Notes under the pieces: model-generated
Databases searched by the model: none
Told to the model about the DNA's origin: nothing
The model's input: only the letters and a program-made list of their open reading frames with translations
Program-made: the position numbers and the translations under genes
From: Trichoplax adhaerens
Taxonomy: Eukaryota > Placozoa > Uniplacotomia > Trichoplacea > Trichoplacidae
Length of the DNA stretch: 64,000 nt
NCBI RefSeq assembly: GCF_000150275.1
Contig: NW_002060946.1
Span: 803,815 to 867,814, forward strand
Direction: 5' to 3'
Shown here: positions 12,883 to 25,600 of the stretch, piece after piece
Position numbering within the stretch: position 1 is the first letter of the stretch
Layout: every line of letters starts with the position of its first letter

Positions 12883-14956
12883 GCAATAATAGTCACGATA
12901 CAGTATACTCATAAATTTTTTATTTTCTATAAATGAATATCTGTTGTTCGTTTAATGATATCTGCCAAATATAAGAACTAGTATAAAGTTATATGTCTTG
13001 ATGATGCATCCAATGTTTAACATCAGTCACTCTATGAATGGATACATATTTATACATTATTTGCTTGGATCATTCTTCCTGTAAATCATACATTTCGTAA
13101 GTGAAAGCTGCAGCATGCTACAGTCCTTATAAATTAGACAAAGTTAATCAATTTTAATTCTATAGTCAATGTAAATGATTGTGTGTCGATTATGATTAGC
13201 GATTTAACACATCTATTAGTTATGCAGTATATGTAATAATGCTAATACCGGTAGTCCCAAATCCCTAATGAATTATGATTATTCGGTGTACCTTTTTATC
13301 ATAGTATACAGTAAGCCTAAGTAGAGCGAAGATTTTAGGGATAGCCTAGAGTAACTAAAAATGTTTGCTATAAGCATCATATGCCGGTAATGCTCACACG
13401 TTCTGCTGCCTCAACCGATTAAATAAAGATGGTAGAAGAAGTATGAACTAATAATACTTACTATATTATTAAAATCACTTGGTATAATATTACGAATTTA
13501 CGACGATGATAAACGAGTCTTCAAATTGAAAATGTAGTGAAGCAATCTATGCTTAATATTATTAATTAGTAGCTTAGAATAAGAACTTATTGTCCAATGA
13601 AACGCTGAATATAAACAAAATTAAGCGATCACAATAACGTTGCTATACCCAACTTGAATATTATTGATGCAACTCTTAATGAAGTAATTTCATGATTACC
13701 GCAATTTCTGTATCAGCTAACGTAGAATTATGCATAGAAGTACTGTATTATTAGCTATCCTGGAATTAAACTGACCCGGTCTATTACGCATACTAAGGAC
13801 AGTGGTATAGTATCGTTTGCATTACAATCTGATTTGTAAGGGAAGCCAAACCGTTCATTCTAAAAGTCAGCGTTAAATATTTAAAATAATAGCATCTGAG
13901 TTGACTATTGAAACCACAAACTCTACCGCATTACGACTATGATAAATAACTATCTACAAAAAATTAGGTATAACTTGGACACTTAAGGTGACTGAGATAC
14001 ATCTACTAGTAAAAATTTAGTATATATATATTGTGTAATTTACTATAATTCTAACAAATTGAGATAACCGATCCTAAAATTATTTAAATTTTGCTATACA
14101 TTAACAGGAGACACAATAATCCTCAATACTTACTCATACACTGTACAGTATGTATGTAGGTACTGTTTTACTAAGTCTCGCATTTAACCATTGAAGAAAC
14201 TGGGTATACAGCTAGCTTCTAAACTTTTAACATCGTACCTAATGTATGTATATTTCCTCTAATACATACAGTCAATTACCAACTTCAGTTACATTACTAC
14301 TTGAGGTAATTTAATAAGCTAAAATCATATTATTAACAATATCTAATGAATATCAAGCGTTCTACAAGTAATATTGATCTCATTTATCAATGTAAAGCCA
14401 TTGGGTGACTTCAATTACAAAAGTAATAAATTTTATTATTACAATGTTGCTATGCATATAACTATTCAAATTAAAGAATACATTACAGCTATGATCGATA
14501 CTTATATGTTGTTAATAAGAGATTTAAGAAATAGTTAAGTACATCTGTATATGCTTATACAATGCTAGACAATATTCGACGGAGATAACAGAATACCATG
14601 TTTAATTAGAGTTGCTGAAATACCATCATTGTTAAATTCCAACATTACCGTATGTTTGCGATAAACTCGTACATTCAATTTACTAATATTTACTAAACGG
14701 TTGAAATTTTATTAAGAAATATACTATATATAATTCACTATCTTGATATTGTACACAGAATTCATTTAATAGTTGCAGCTTAAAAAGTACAGTACATTGG
14801 CATTTAACAAATAAATTAGAATTAGTATTGCAATATTTTCGACAAGTGAAAACTATATAGCATATTTATAAAATGTGATATCGTACTGAAAACTCTTAAA
14901 GCTTGTATATAACTACAAATGTTAACATTTTTGAGTGTGATTCCCATTGGCTTACA
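12883..14956. other. AT-rich intergenic region between convergent genes
   Basis: Lies between the 3' ends of UBAC2 and TM9SF2-B. Very AT-rich, and no exon, RNA gene or clear repeat was recognised. It probably contains only the two 3' untranslated regions. Confidence 0.6.
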
Positions 14957-17900
14957 TTATGCTACACCAACAGCAGAATAAATCTTCCTTACAAAGTAGT
15001 AGCTCGTCAAAAAACCAATCGAGCCTACAAGAGACCAAAAGAAACCCAGAATGAATATTAATGGAGTAACGTATGTCATCATTACCTTTACATAAAATTG
15101 TATACGGAAGGCTGGCACACGTTTGCCTCGTATAACATTTTCTAAAAATAATAACTAACCCCCTAAGATGAACACAAATAACATAATGATTGTAGTATAT
15201 CCAATAAAGAGGAATATGCTTGTTCCACCAACGAGACCAGACCTTATAGATACAAAATATATAGAATAAACGAGTATATAAAAACAGCAACCGCCGCCAG
15301 TTAAGAATGAGCGCCACCACCATTGGTAATCCTATGCATCAATGCCAAGCAAAAATAGAATAATTTCTGAGTACAGCGGTAATACAATCGATTAGGCAAA
15401 ATTCGTGTAAGTCCATGAACTATTATTCTATCTCAATAGAATATAAAATACCTCAACAGATAAATGAGCGTAACACAAGCATATTGTTGACTCTGCAGTA
15501 GTTAGAATAAATACACAAAACATTGGAAAGAGAAATCCAGAGGCGTAAAAAATTTGATGCATCCTATAAAGTAATTTGTAAGCATACAGAAGAATTCAAA
15601 TATGGGTATAAGTAACAATTCACTATGCATGTACTAGTCTATTCATACTACTACCTACCATATCGAGCTTAAAATGAAGTAAAATGGAATAAAAAAGCTT
15701 GAGAAGGGCAACAATCCACCCATGAGAACACCAGGCCATAGTTTCATAATAAATTTCTATATGATTAAAATATTTAAGTGATATTTAGCACTATTATAAT
15801 CCTGTCGATATCAATTATTAATCTTCGCAATATACGAGTATATATACATGCTTATTATCATCTGCACTATATAATACCGTTGGAGGAATTTTTCTCGGAA
15901 TACGATTCGTTTCCACGGGATTTTGAATCGGCTGAAATAAAATTATTCAAGTTGGTTTAAAAGACGTCTTCATCTAAACGTTTTAAAAACTCATATATTT
16001 AGTGTATGTACAAATTGTAACCTTCTTTTTAAAACCCAAAAAAGCTCCAATAAAAGTCATTGGCATTGAAATTCCAATCCTAAATGTCATATTATTTTAC
16101 ATTTTAGCTGAATCGAATGGTCAACTGTAGTAATATCAATATCTAGGACAGGCTACTAGTATTAATACGTATGCGATGAAATTAAATGTAAGTATTTCAC
16201 CCACCACAGTGCCATAACTGCTACAAAAGTACCAAAAGGTATAGCTGCCGAAGATTGTCCGGCCCATACAAATATATTTAACAAAAAGAAAATCGCTACA
16301 ACCACCCTAAATAAATAAAAAATATTCTTTAGTAAGTTATAAAGAAAACGCTCAGCAAGCCAGAATAGAGAATCATAAATTAACATAAACTATAGCAAAT
16401 ATTACGTACACAGGGAGCAGAAAAAATGTCATAAGTGTCATAGTTTTCCAATGGAGCCCTCCGATTGCTATAAATATAGCAGATATTTCTTTTATTACAA
16501 ACATACAGCTGTACATAAAAGTATCGATAAAGATTGCTATGGTTACCTTTATAAATCCTTGCTGCCGTATAACCAGCAAAACAACTTGAAAACAAGTAAA
16601 GAAACTGCAATACCAGAAAGTAGACAGTAAGTACGTTATTAAATTATAGCTGTACGTATATTATACCGAATTAAATGAATGTTAAATACCAGAGCACATG
16701 TTGCAAGCTCTCCGCGTGAAGCTGGAGATAGCGCTCCAAAGCAAGCGAGCACTAATACGAATGAATATAAACACTTTAGTTATAAAAGGAAAGATCTTTT
16801 AAATGTAATCGCCCTAACTAAATGTTTGTCATCCATTCTTCATCTTACGCAGTATGATGGTAGTAGTAATAAGGAGTTGTATTCCAGTGCCAGATAAAAT
16901 TGATAATAACATAGTCTTTCCAGGAGGTCGAAATATGTCACCATGAATCAATTTCCATCCAGATTCTGCCTGAGTTTTCTCCTTCTAAATAAGATACACT
17001 ATGATCAGGCATTGTAGAAAAAGTTGTATACACAGTAGATAAAAAAAAGGTTAGTTTAGTGGTGTGCGAATTATACCAAAGACTGTGATCGACAACATCT
17101 GATTTCTTTATTGCGGAGAGTTCGAAGAAGTATTAAAGCCACGCAAGCACAGAGTAGTACAAGGACAATCGTAGAATTTATCAAGCTGCAGTAAAAAAAT
17201 GTTAGTCGATAACTGATAGTTTATTTCATTTACAACGGGGTATAACCTTTCTTTACCTGAACCAAAGGATAGTGGGATGAGAATGAGATTTTAGGATGTA
17301 ATCCCACCTGGATGACCACAAGGTGGAGTTGTCTCGCTAGTAATATTACAAATATAATGATCGCGAGAGACATAATAAATAAGCATTAGCCAGGAAATAA
17401 AAACTAAGAAATTTCAACGTATTTACCTTAAAATGTACAGAATAAGTGTAGGTTATTGATGTATTCACTACTAGGTTATCTCTGAATATCCATGGAGAAG
17501 TGATATTGCAGTTAACCATATTCGGTGGATGGCGAATACTAATTACATCATATTTCAATCGTTGTCAGATATACTGGCAGTTAGTGCGCAATAGGTACGT
17601 AGCGATATCAAATGCAGCCTACCTACGAAGCGTAGCTGTAGCAGATACAATATTCGCCCCTTGGTTTTTATTTTCGTTTTCATAGTTATAAGAAATTGTT
17701 ATATCAACATGATTATAGACATAATAGCGATTTACTTTTTCCTAAGAATAAAGATTGCAGAAACATAATATAGTGTTAACCATTTTAGTTATGGTATACG
17801 AGCATGATGAATTCATTTAGATTGCAGTGTATAGTATTATACCGAACATATTTGATTATCCATGCAGCCACCGATAAAAATTCCTAGCGAGTCAATAGTT

Positions 17901-20900
17901 TGATGGTTGATAGCTTGAAAACATTGTGTTACTGGCATATTATCGATGAGCCTAATGATATAGGATAGATATAATGAGATATTATTTGGAGTTTAAAAAT
18001 AAATGTTATAAACTTGTAGCAATTACAAACGATGACATAATCTTGTCATGACAAAACGTAGTTAAAGCATTAGGAAGAACCAATAGATTTTTATTACATA
18101 ATTTAGTACAGCGTAACCAAGATTAACTAGATTACAGACGAACACTACAATCTTTCTAACTACTGTATTACGGTGACTAACACAAAAGACCTTGTCACTA
18201 TACAAGTATTTCTTTAACTATAATTTATAATTGCATAAATAAGATCAACCGGGACTTACCAATTGTTAAGGTATCTCTTGACTATGCCATATTTTAATTT
18301 CTTCAGTTTAGCTAGACTACTCTTATCCCCTTGAAAGTAGCTTTTAGTACAAACTTTTGCACAATTAACATCTTCCAGAAAATTGATCTAGATAATGTCA
18401 ATGTTTTAAATACATAATTTTATCATCTTTTCAAAATATATTCTTCACGCTGCATCGATATACTTACAGCATAAGGTGCTATGTGAAGGCGATCTCCAAT
18501 CAGAACCTATCATACATCAATGCATCATTTAGCAAGTAGATGGTAATCAGATCGATACTATCGTTTAAGCACTAGACGACGGACAATCATTATAGTAGAG
18601 TTTATGTTTTATGAATTCCAACTCTAGCATAAGTACAGTAGCGTAGTACTAACCATTTTCAGATGTATATTTTGAAATTATAAATAAGACGAATCAATGA
18701 GTGCAGTCCTCAGTTTTATCCTATTTATTTCTCATGAAGACCAATCAATGCAACAGTTTCTAATATCAAGCTTAAATACTGTATCTCATGAGATAGGAAC
18801 ATAGTCGTACCTCCATCATTTATAGAATAGCAACAACTTTCATTAAGCGTGGCACATACGTCTTAGATACTTGGTTTTTAAACAGTATTTTTGATTTATT
18901 CAAATGGTATGAGATTATTTTTGTTATAATGATTACTATATGATTTTGATAGCAAGAAATTGTATAATACAGTATAGGTCTTATTTACATTAATTTTACA
19001 CTTTAAAGAGAAGTTCTCGAAAATAGATTTCATCAACCTTCGTAATAACTATATTATAATTATTATCCAGTAAGATTTTACTAGCCAATTTCAAAGCAGA
19101 TTTAACCTTTACTCTTCAAGGATGCAACTATTAACTAAATTACGGTCAATACTAGCATGTTGAATTTTATGACTATACTCACAACACTATGCGGATATGT
19201 TAGTCTGTCGAATTTCTAGTTTGGAAATTTTAAAATTACAAAATTGCACGTTGAACTACCTAACATAAAATCAATCGATGAAAGTGAACAGACATTATAT
19301 ATTGATATCATCGCTGGTAAGATTGGTAGTGATGTTAACTTAACAGTAATACAGTACAGTATCGTGATATTACAGTCTACATTTTTTGCGAACTGATCAG
19401 ATTATTCAATTCAAACTGATAACTTCTACTACCTACTTTCATTATCTATGAGTGGTATTAAATTTATCAAGCTAACTTTAGTGCATTTAAAAAGTTACGA
19501 TAGCCGATAATGGCCATTTACCTGACCAATCGTTTCAGCAGGAGCAACCTTGCTGCCATTGTACTGGCAGAAATCAAACCTATATCATGGAATGGATACA
19601 AGAAGAAATGTCAGGATTATTTACTGTTGAAGGCTACAGTACTGTGTTACCATGCAGGATAGATCATTTATTTATAATATTTGTAATATAATCGTATGAG
19701 AAGATGACATATTTACACTTTTATTGGGCAAAATTGCATCATACAGTTCATACTTACGAAGAATATTCATACGGTTCAGCAACTTTCGGACTATTTAAAG
19801 TATTGACCATGAAAGGAATTTCTGACTTTATTGACAGTCAGCAAGTAAAGGCAGTCCATCATCATCATCGAGTCGATGATGAAGGAAAATGTTCAATAAA
19901 TATCGTAATGATATCATTCATATTTCGGACGATGAAGAAGGAATGGTAATTTACCAAACATTGCAGTGCCGTCATCCGTGTTCACATTCGTGAAGGAGAA
20001 AAGGCATTCAATAAACACAGCAGTGCCACCATCCATGTTTCCATTGATGAGCATGGAATGATGTCCAACAAAGTATTACATTGCCATTAACAAGGTTGCG
20101 ATTAATGAAGAAAGGAAAATATTTCAATTTACACTACTAACATTTATCCATTTCATATCTCATTAAGTGCTTTTGAGTTAAAGTATTACATGCACTGTAC
20201 GTATTCTAGTCTACATGCTGTCTATTCTATGCGTTGTGGAGATTTCTCTTTTATTACAAAAAGATATCATAAATATCGTATTAGGACGACATTACAATGT
20301 ACTCGTATATTAGGCGTTAACAGTATGCAATTGGCATGCTAGATTAAAGTCGTCCAAAAAACAGCTGAATAGGATCTAACTTGAAGATAATCCCGAATAA
20401 GGAGTCGAAAAATGCTGATGTACGATATCGAATAGTCACTTGATGATTAACCACCGATTACATCGGATATAAGATATAAATAAATGTCGCAATGCTCATC
20501 CATGTTTCCATTTCATACAATACAAGATTGGGTCGAAGTTAGAGTAATTACAATAGAAACAACTGGAGTGATTCGTCTTCAAGTGATTACTGAAAACTAA
20601 ATCAAGAATGCTTTAACACAATATCTAGTCGCTATTAGACGAATATTATATCCTCTTTGGATACTATTATGCAAAATTGAGTTGAGATTACAACTGTGAT
20701 CATTAAAGTACCGTAGAAATAGGACTGTGGAATCTTCAAGTGACTACCGAAAACAAAGCCAATGAAGCTTAAGATACGATACATATTTGCTATTTGGCAA
20801 TCAATACCGAATCCTATTTGGATAATACCTTGCAAGATAGAGTGGCTTTAGCTTTTGGACAGTAAAATGATGGTTTACCACCAGGTAGGTAAAAAGCAAA

Positions 20901-20966
20901 ACTTAGACTGAAGGATAGCAATAATTGGAGTGCTAGAAGAATTATACGCAATTTCGATCGCATCAT
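14957..20966 (-). CDS. TM9SF2-like nonaspanin, copy B (complete, diverged)
   Basis: Second TM9SF2-type gene, same strand as copy A, with UBAC2 between them. About 21 exons from the ATG at 20964-20966 to the stop at 14957-14959. Exon 1 (20829-20966) gives a signal peptide then FYLPGGKPSFYC. Next come 19758-19825 (MVNTLNSPKVAEPYEYS), 19522-19579 (FDFCQYNGSKVAPAETIGQ), 18468-18506, 18260-18387 and 17843-17951. The membrane part contains GWKLIHGDIFRPPGKTM (about 16,950), LSPASRGELATCA (about 16,710), GQSSAAIPFGTFVAVMALWW (about 16,240) and [12 protein letters not shown] (about 15,310). The last exon reads SIGFLTSYYFVRKIYSAVGVA. Exon lengths match copy A where compared (68, 39 and 128 nt exons), so the two arose by tandem duplication. 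Copy B is the diverged one: the lumenal domain is altered, WDYILKSHSHP replaces [11 protein letters not shown], and the usual C-terminal KxD/E Golgi signal is absent. Confidence 0.92.
20570..20860. repeat. diverged direct duplication spanning the exon 1 donor of TM9SF2-B
   Basis: Two segments about 165 bp apart resemble each other: TCTTCAAGTGATTACTGAAAAC near 20577 and TCTTCAAGTGACTACCGAAAAC near 20743. Each is followed by a TATTAGACGAATAT/AATACCGAATCCTAT tract and CCTCTTTGGATA/CCTATTTGGATA, then TGCAAAATTGAG/TGCAAGATAGAG. The second copy includes the real splice donor and the last bases of exon 1; the first copy is intronic. Confidence 0.6.
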
Positions 20967-22647
20967 TCTGAAAAATTTTCCTTATTTTCGATCAATCTGC
21001 CCACCAAAGTAAGTTCACTAGGTCTAGTATAGACTACCAAATAGCTTTTCCACAGAATAAATCAGTAAAATTGCCTAATAGCGGCTAATGATGGTAAATA
21101 TACGATTCTTGAATAACAAAGTGAGGATTGGAAGACCTTGCTCAGCTATATAACTGCACTATGGCTGTGGACGAGGAATGAAGTGATGGAATACTGTATA
21201 GTGCTACAGTCTGCAATAAATTCTAGTCTATACTATAGTTATAATCGCTTGAATGAGCATAAAGACTGTCTTATGATTAAAACTCCACGTATCCTATAAT
21301 GATGCTCATACATAATTAATTTTTATGACCATAGTAAATCCTTATAATATTTACGACTAAAACAGGATATCATTAGAATGTTCAGGATCGATTTTATAAT
21401 ATATTGAGCTAGTACTATATGTTTGTGTCACTTTTATAAGCTTATAAGTGAAATGAATAATGGAATAGTACGATTTTACTTGATCGATGTAAAGGAAATT
21501 TGCTTATACCGTGGAAGGTAGAGCAACTCTAACTACAGTATAGTAAGTGTGCAGCGCCTGCTATAAAATCAGCCAAATAATTTCAGAACCACAGTATATG
21601 AGAGAGACTAGACAACAGATCAATTTTGAATGGAGAATAAAAGTATATATACTGGCCTTATTATTGGTCTCCTAAGTATATTGGTACAGAGATAAAAGAA
21701 TATACTATCAATTAATATCAACTAAATCTATCTGTAGTCTACGTCGTTTCTATTAAGTACAGTAATTGCCTATTTAGATCAGGTATTTTTATTGCATTAA
21801 ATCTGCCTGTAGTCTATGTTGTTTCTATAAAGTAATCGCTTATTTTAGATTAGTAATGTTATTGCATTAAATCTATTTATAGTTTCTATCGTTTCTATAA
21901 AGTAATTGCCTATTTAGATTAGCAATTTTATCGCAAAGATTGATAAATCGATAAGTAGTAGGAGTAGATTTTACTCATATGAGTACTTATCATCTCTAAA
22001 AAAAAAAGACAATCGCTTGCTTATATCACTAGTTCTGTTGTAAAGGCGGACTACACATCCTGCAGCATCAGTACAATATTCTGTCTAGTTATATGCAAGG
22101 TCATACTCAATTCATGCCGTACTTTATCATGCACTATAATCATATAAATGATTTTCGCTTGTACGTGTACGAGTTGATATATTACATAACGATGTTTAGT
22201 AGAGAATAATGAATTAGTAATCCTCCATAATTTAAATCATAATAAATATTTATAATCGAAGATCAAACATCACAATTTCTCGGTTTAACAACACCGTACA
22301 ACTTTAAAATCGATCAGAATAAAGTATATTCTATAAACATGCAATATTAGGCATACACTTGTTCAAGCTATTCAATAAGCGCAGAGCCAAAAGGTAACTC
22401 AAAGTACAATATTACCGTAAATATGCCGAAACTGAAGTTTTAACATTAAAAGCGGATAAAATATAGAGAAATGGAAAAGACATTTATAAATTAAAGTAAC
22501 AGTCTCTCTCAACATAATTACAATCGGAGTACAAATAGATCGGAAACAATAATAAAGAATGTATACTCATCATCTGATTATATATTATATATTAAACATG
22601 ATCAAATCTTTGGATTGTATAACTTTTAAAGAATTGGTATTACTTGG
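20967..22647. other. intergenic region upstream of TM9SF2-B
   Basis: No gene recognised. Contains the short tandem repeat at 21725-21936. It separates the 5' end of TM9SF2-B from the 3' end of the PIX-like gene, both on the minus strand. Confidence 0.55.
21725..21936. repeat. about 72-bp tandem repeat, three units
   Basis: Three successive units contain AATCTGCCTGTAGTCTATG or variants, then GTTTCTATAAAGTAATTGCC, TATTTAGATTAG and TTATTGCATTA. The third unit is most diverged at its end (ATCGCA). No coding potential. Confidence 0.8.
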
Positions 22648-25600
22648 TCAATGACGGACAACATTGTGGCGATTTCGATTGTTAGTAGTATACATTTCGA
22701 TCAGTCGTAGGACTTCGGAATCTTCAGCATTACGCGGATCAGCTATTGAATCAGTTACAAATACACTCGTCAATTGCAATCATGTGCTAGCAATGACATT
22801 GATAATGAAGTTGTCATCAATGGGTCTAATTCATTATCGCTTTAAAGTTAATTCATTGCAGCATTAATATCAACAAATTTAGGTGTATTTATATCGACAA
22901 TGTTATAATCCTACATTTGGTCTACCGGCAGAGTTAACATAGATAAGAAATTCGAATTATGGCCTAATTTAATTTCTTTGCAAGGTTATGCATTAATAAT
23001 ATCATTTCTTTTATCTTACTTCGACTATTAAGAGATTCATCGTTTGCAATGTTGTTACCAATAACTGATTTCGTCTTTCCTATTAACAATATAGTTATCA
23101 TGAAATATCAGAGATTTAATTATTATGTATAAGCTAAATGTATCATAAAATTGTTAAATAAAACGCTCATGTTAATCATTGCATCATAGGTACCCTGCTT
23201 CTTGCGAGATGAAGGCAAAAACTTTCTAGAATCGTTAATGTTTTCCTAAAAACAAACACAATTTTATCAAACAAAAAATTAATAAAGCTAGATCAAAATA
23301 CAGCACCAGTGTTATGTAGAAGAAGATCTGCTCATAACTTGAAGCCTTAATCTTAGATTTACCTCTTTTACTAGTAATTCTACCGAAGTCTTGGCCAGTC
23401 GGCTAGGTCGTAGCATCTTAACATTCCACTTAACTGCACTACCATTTGAATCGATAGCCTGTAATAGAAATAACGGTTATAAGTACAAAGGCAATTGATT
23501 TATAAGATTTCAATTTCTATCTGACGTTTACAGTATAAGTATAGAAAGAATAGGCAGCTCCATACCTGATCGATTACCTCTTCTCTACCTTTTATATCAT
23601 CATCAATAGATAACTATAATATAAAGATTTTAGACGTAGCAAAACCAATTTTATTTTAGGCTCTTTTGGTCGATTTAAAAGAAATGAAAGATTATATTAC
23701 AAATCGTGGATAATTCTAGTGAACTTTAGTCCGACTCTACAGTATAATCTAGGTGTAAAATTTATCAAAATACTTTACTTTTTCCATTTCATGATCAAGT
23801 TTCGTACTCCGCTGTCCCTGATTTATGATACGCAAAATTATATTAGTTGCATATCGATAGTGATCAATTTCAAATTTCGGTACAAAATTTTGATTTATTA
23901 ATATTACAACCTCGTTTATACTAGTATCTGTTCCTTTTCCGTCAAATTTCTAGCCCAGTTAAAAGAAAAAATAGTTTAATCGTTCCAAGAAAATTAATTA
24001 TGACTACACTGATGCTAAATAAACAATGATTTAACGCATTGCAGGAAAATCGTTACGAGAAAGACGCACATTATATTTCATTTAATAACAACAGTGAACA
24101 CTATGAAAAGGAATTAATCTTAATTTGCTAATATGATAAAATTTCACTGTTTTACTTACATAAGTCAAGCGATTAAGAAGAGATAACAAATTTTTCGCAT
24201 CGTTTATTTCCAAGTCAAAGGAATAAGACACAGTTTTATCTACCAAAAATGTAACTCATCTGATTAGGTAGAGTACACCACTGATAATAATTCTTGATAC
24301 CTATCGTAACTTTTGCAACTGCATACAGTACCTTCTATTTCGATGCTTGTGTAAGATTTATTTCCTGAATTACGTAACTTAGTATTTACTTTAAAATTTG
24401 CCGATATCGGAATATCACCCTGTAAACCGGCGCAAAAATAAAGTTAAATATCAAAAGATATTGGAAAGGGATGTCTATCATTGGAACCATGAGACAAATG
24501 TTAGCTATTGATCTCACCCGACAATAGTATCCACTTAATTTTTCAACTACACCTACAAGTGCAACAGCCGTATCAAAAACCAATACGTAACGGTCGCTGG
24601 CCTATGATACAGTATTGTAAAATAATACATGTATATAGTTATCATAGAAGATTTGTAAGTCAGAAATAGAAAATAATAGAATAAATAATAGTATTGTATA
24701 GCACTGTATTTATGCTAGACCTCAGGATCATTCATTTGTGTCTTGCACATGAACATTGGTAAGCCGTATCTACCCTTGAGCTGAGTAAAATGATGTATGC
24801 AGCATTAAAAAAATTAGAATAGTATTTCCCGAACAAGTAACCAAGCAATTTACAAGCGATACCGTACAAGTTAATAGAAATCACCGATCAATTTAAAGTA
24901 AATAATATTATTTTATTCTATCATAGTTAAAACTTTAAACTATTATAACCACAAATACTATGCGTGTATACTGCCATACTATGATACACATGCAGAGAGC
25001 AAAGCAACAATCACGCTAGATAATAAACTCATAGTTTACATTGCAACCATTACAAAATTGCAATGATAAGTTATCATGCCATATTGGAGCAAAGAGATGA
25101 AGTGATAAAACAAACCATATGCTGTCCAATTTATACAGCGAAATTATAACTTTACTGCTACTATCATTAAATTTTTGATTACCGGTATCAAAGTGATATA
25201 GCTAATTTAGAAAGAATCGTCAAATAAAGATACTATGCGAATCTCTAAAATAAGAGGTAAATCTTACAAAAAAAGTAGCTCCCTTTTATTATACATACGT
25301 TTTCATCCGGAAAGCCCTCGAGCTTCCCTGTAATAATGTCTGTTTCAATTTCTTTATTCTTCCTTACTATAGCGCATGATTTCTGTAATTGAAGATCCAT
25401 CAAGGTTATAAACTAAATTACTATTTTAAGTATGATACTATAATATATAAATATTTTAAATAATCTAACAAAAACAATGACTATAAGGAATTACATTAAT
25501 ATCAGATAGCAATTCAAATGCTTCGAGTAATTTATTTCGTCCTGGATGATGATCCTAATAATAAAGACCATTGCATTAAAAATTTATCTTGAAAACCGCT

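Noticed and set aside
14952-15323. Long minus-strand open frame of 123 codons
   Set aside because: It runs through two TM9SF2-B exons and the intron between them in the wrong frame. The correct frame gives [12 protein letters not shown] and FVRKIYSAV.
17500-17685. Plus-strand open frame opposite TM9SF2-B
   Set aside because: Antisense to coding exons of TM9SF2-B and without family resemblance.
22664-22867. Plus-strand frame over the PIX 3' end
   Set aside because: It is antisense to the GIT-binding-like exon AEDSEVLRLIEMY on the minus strand.
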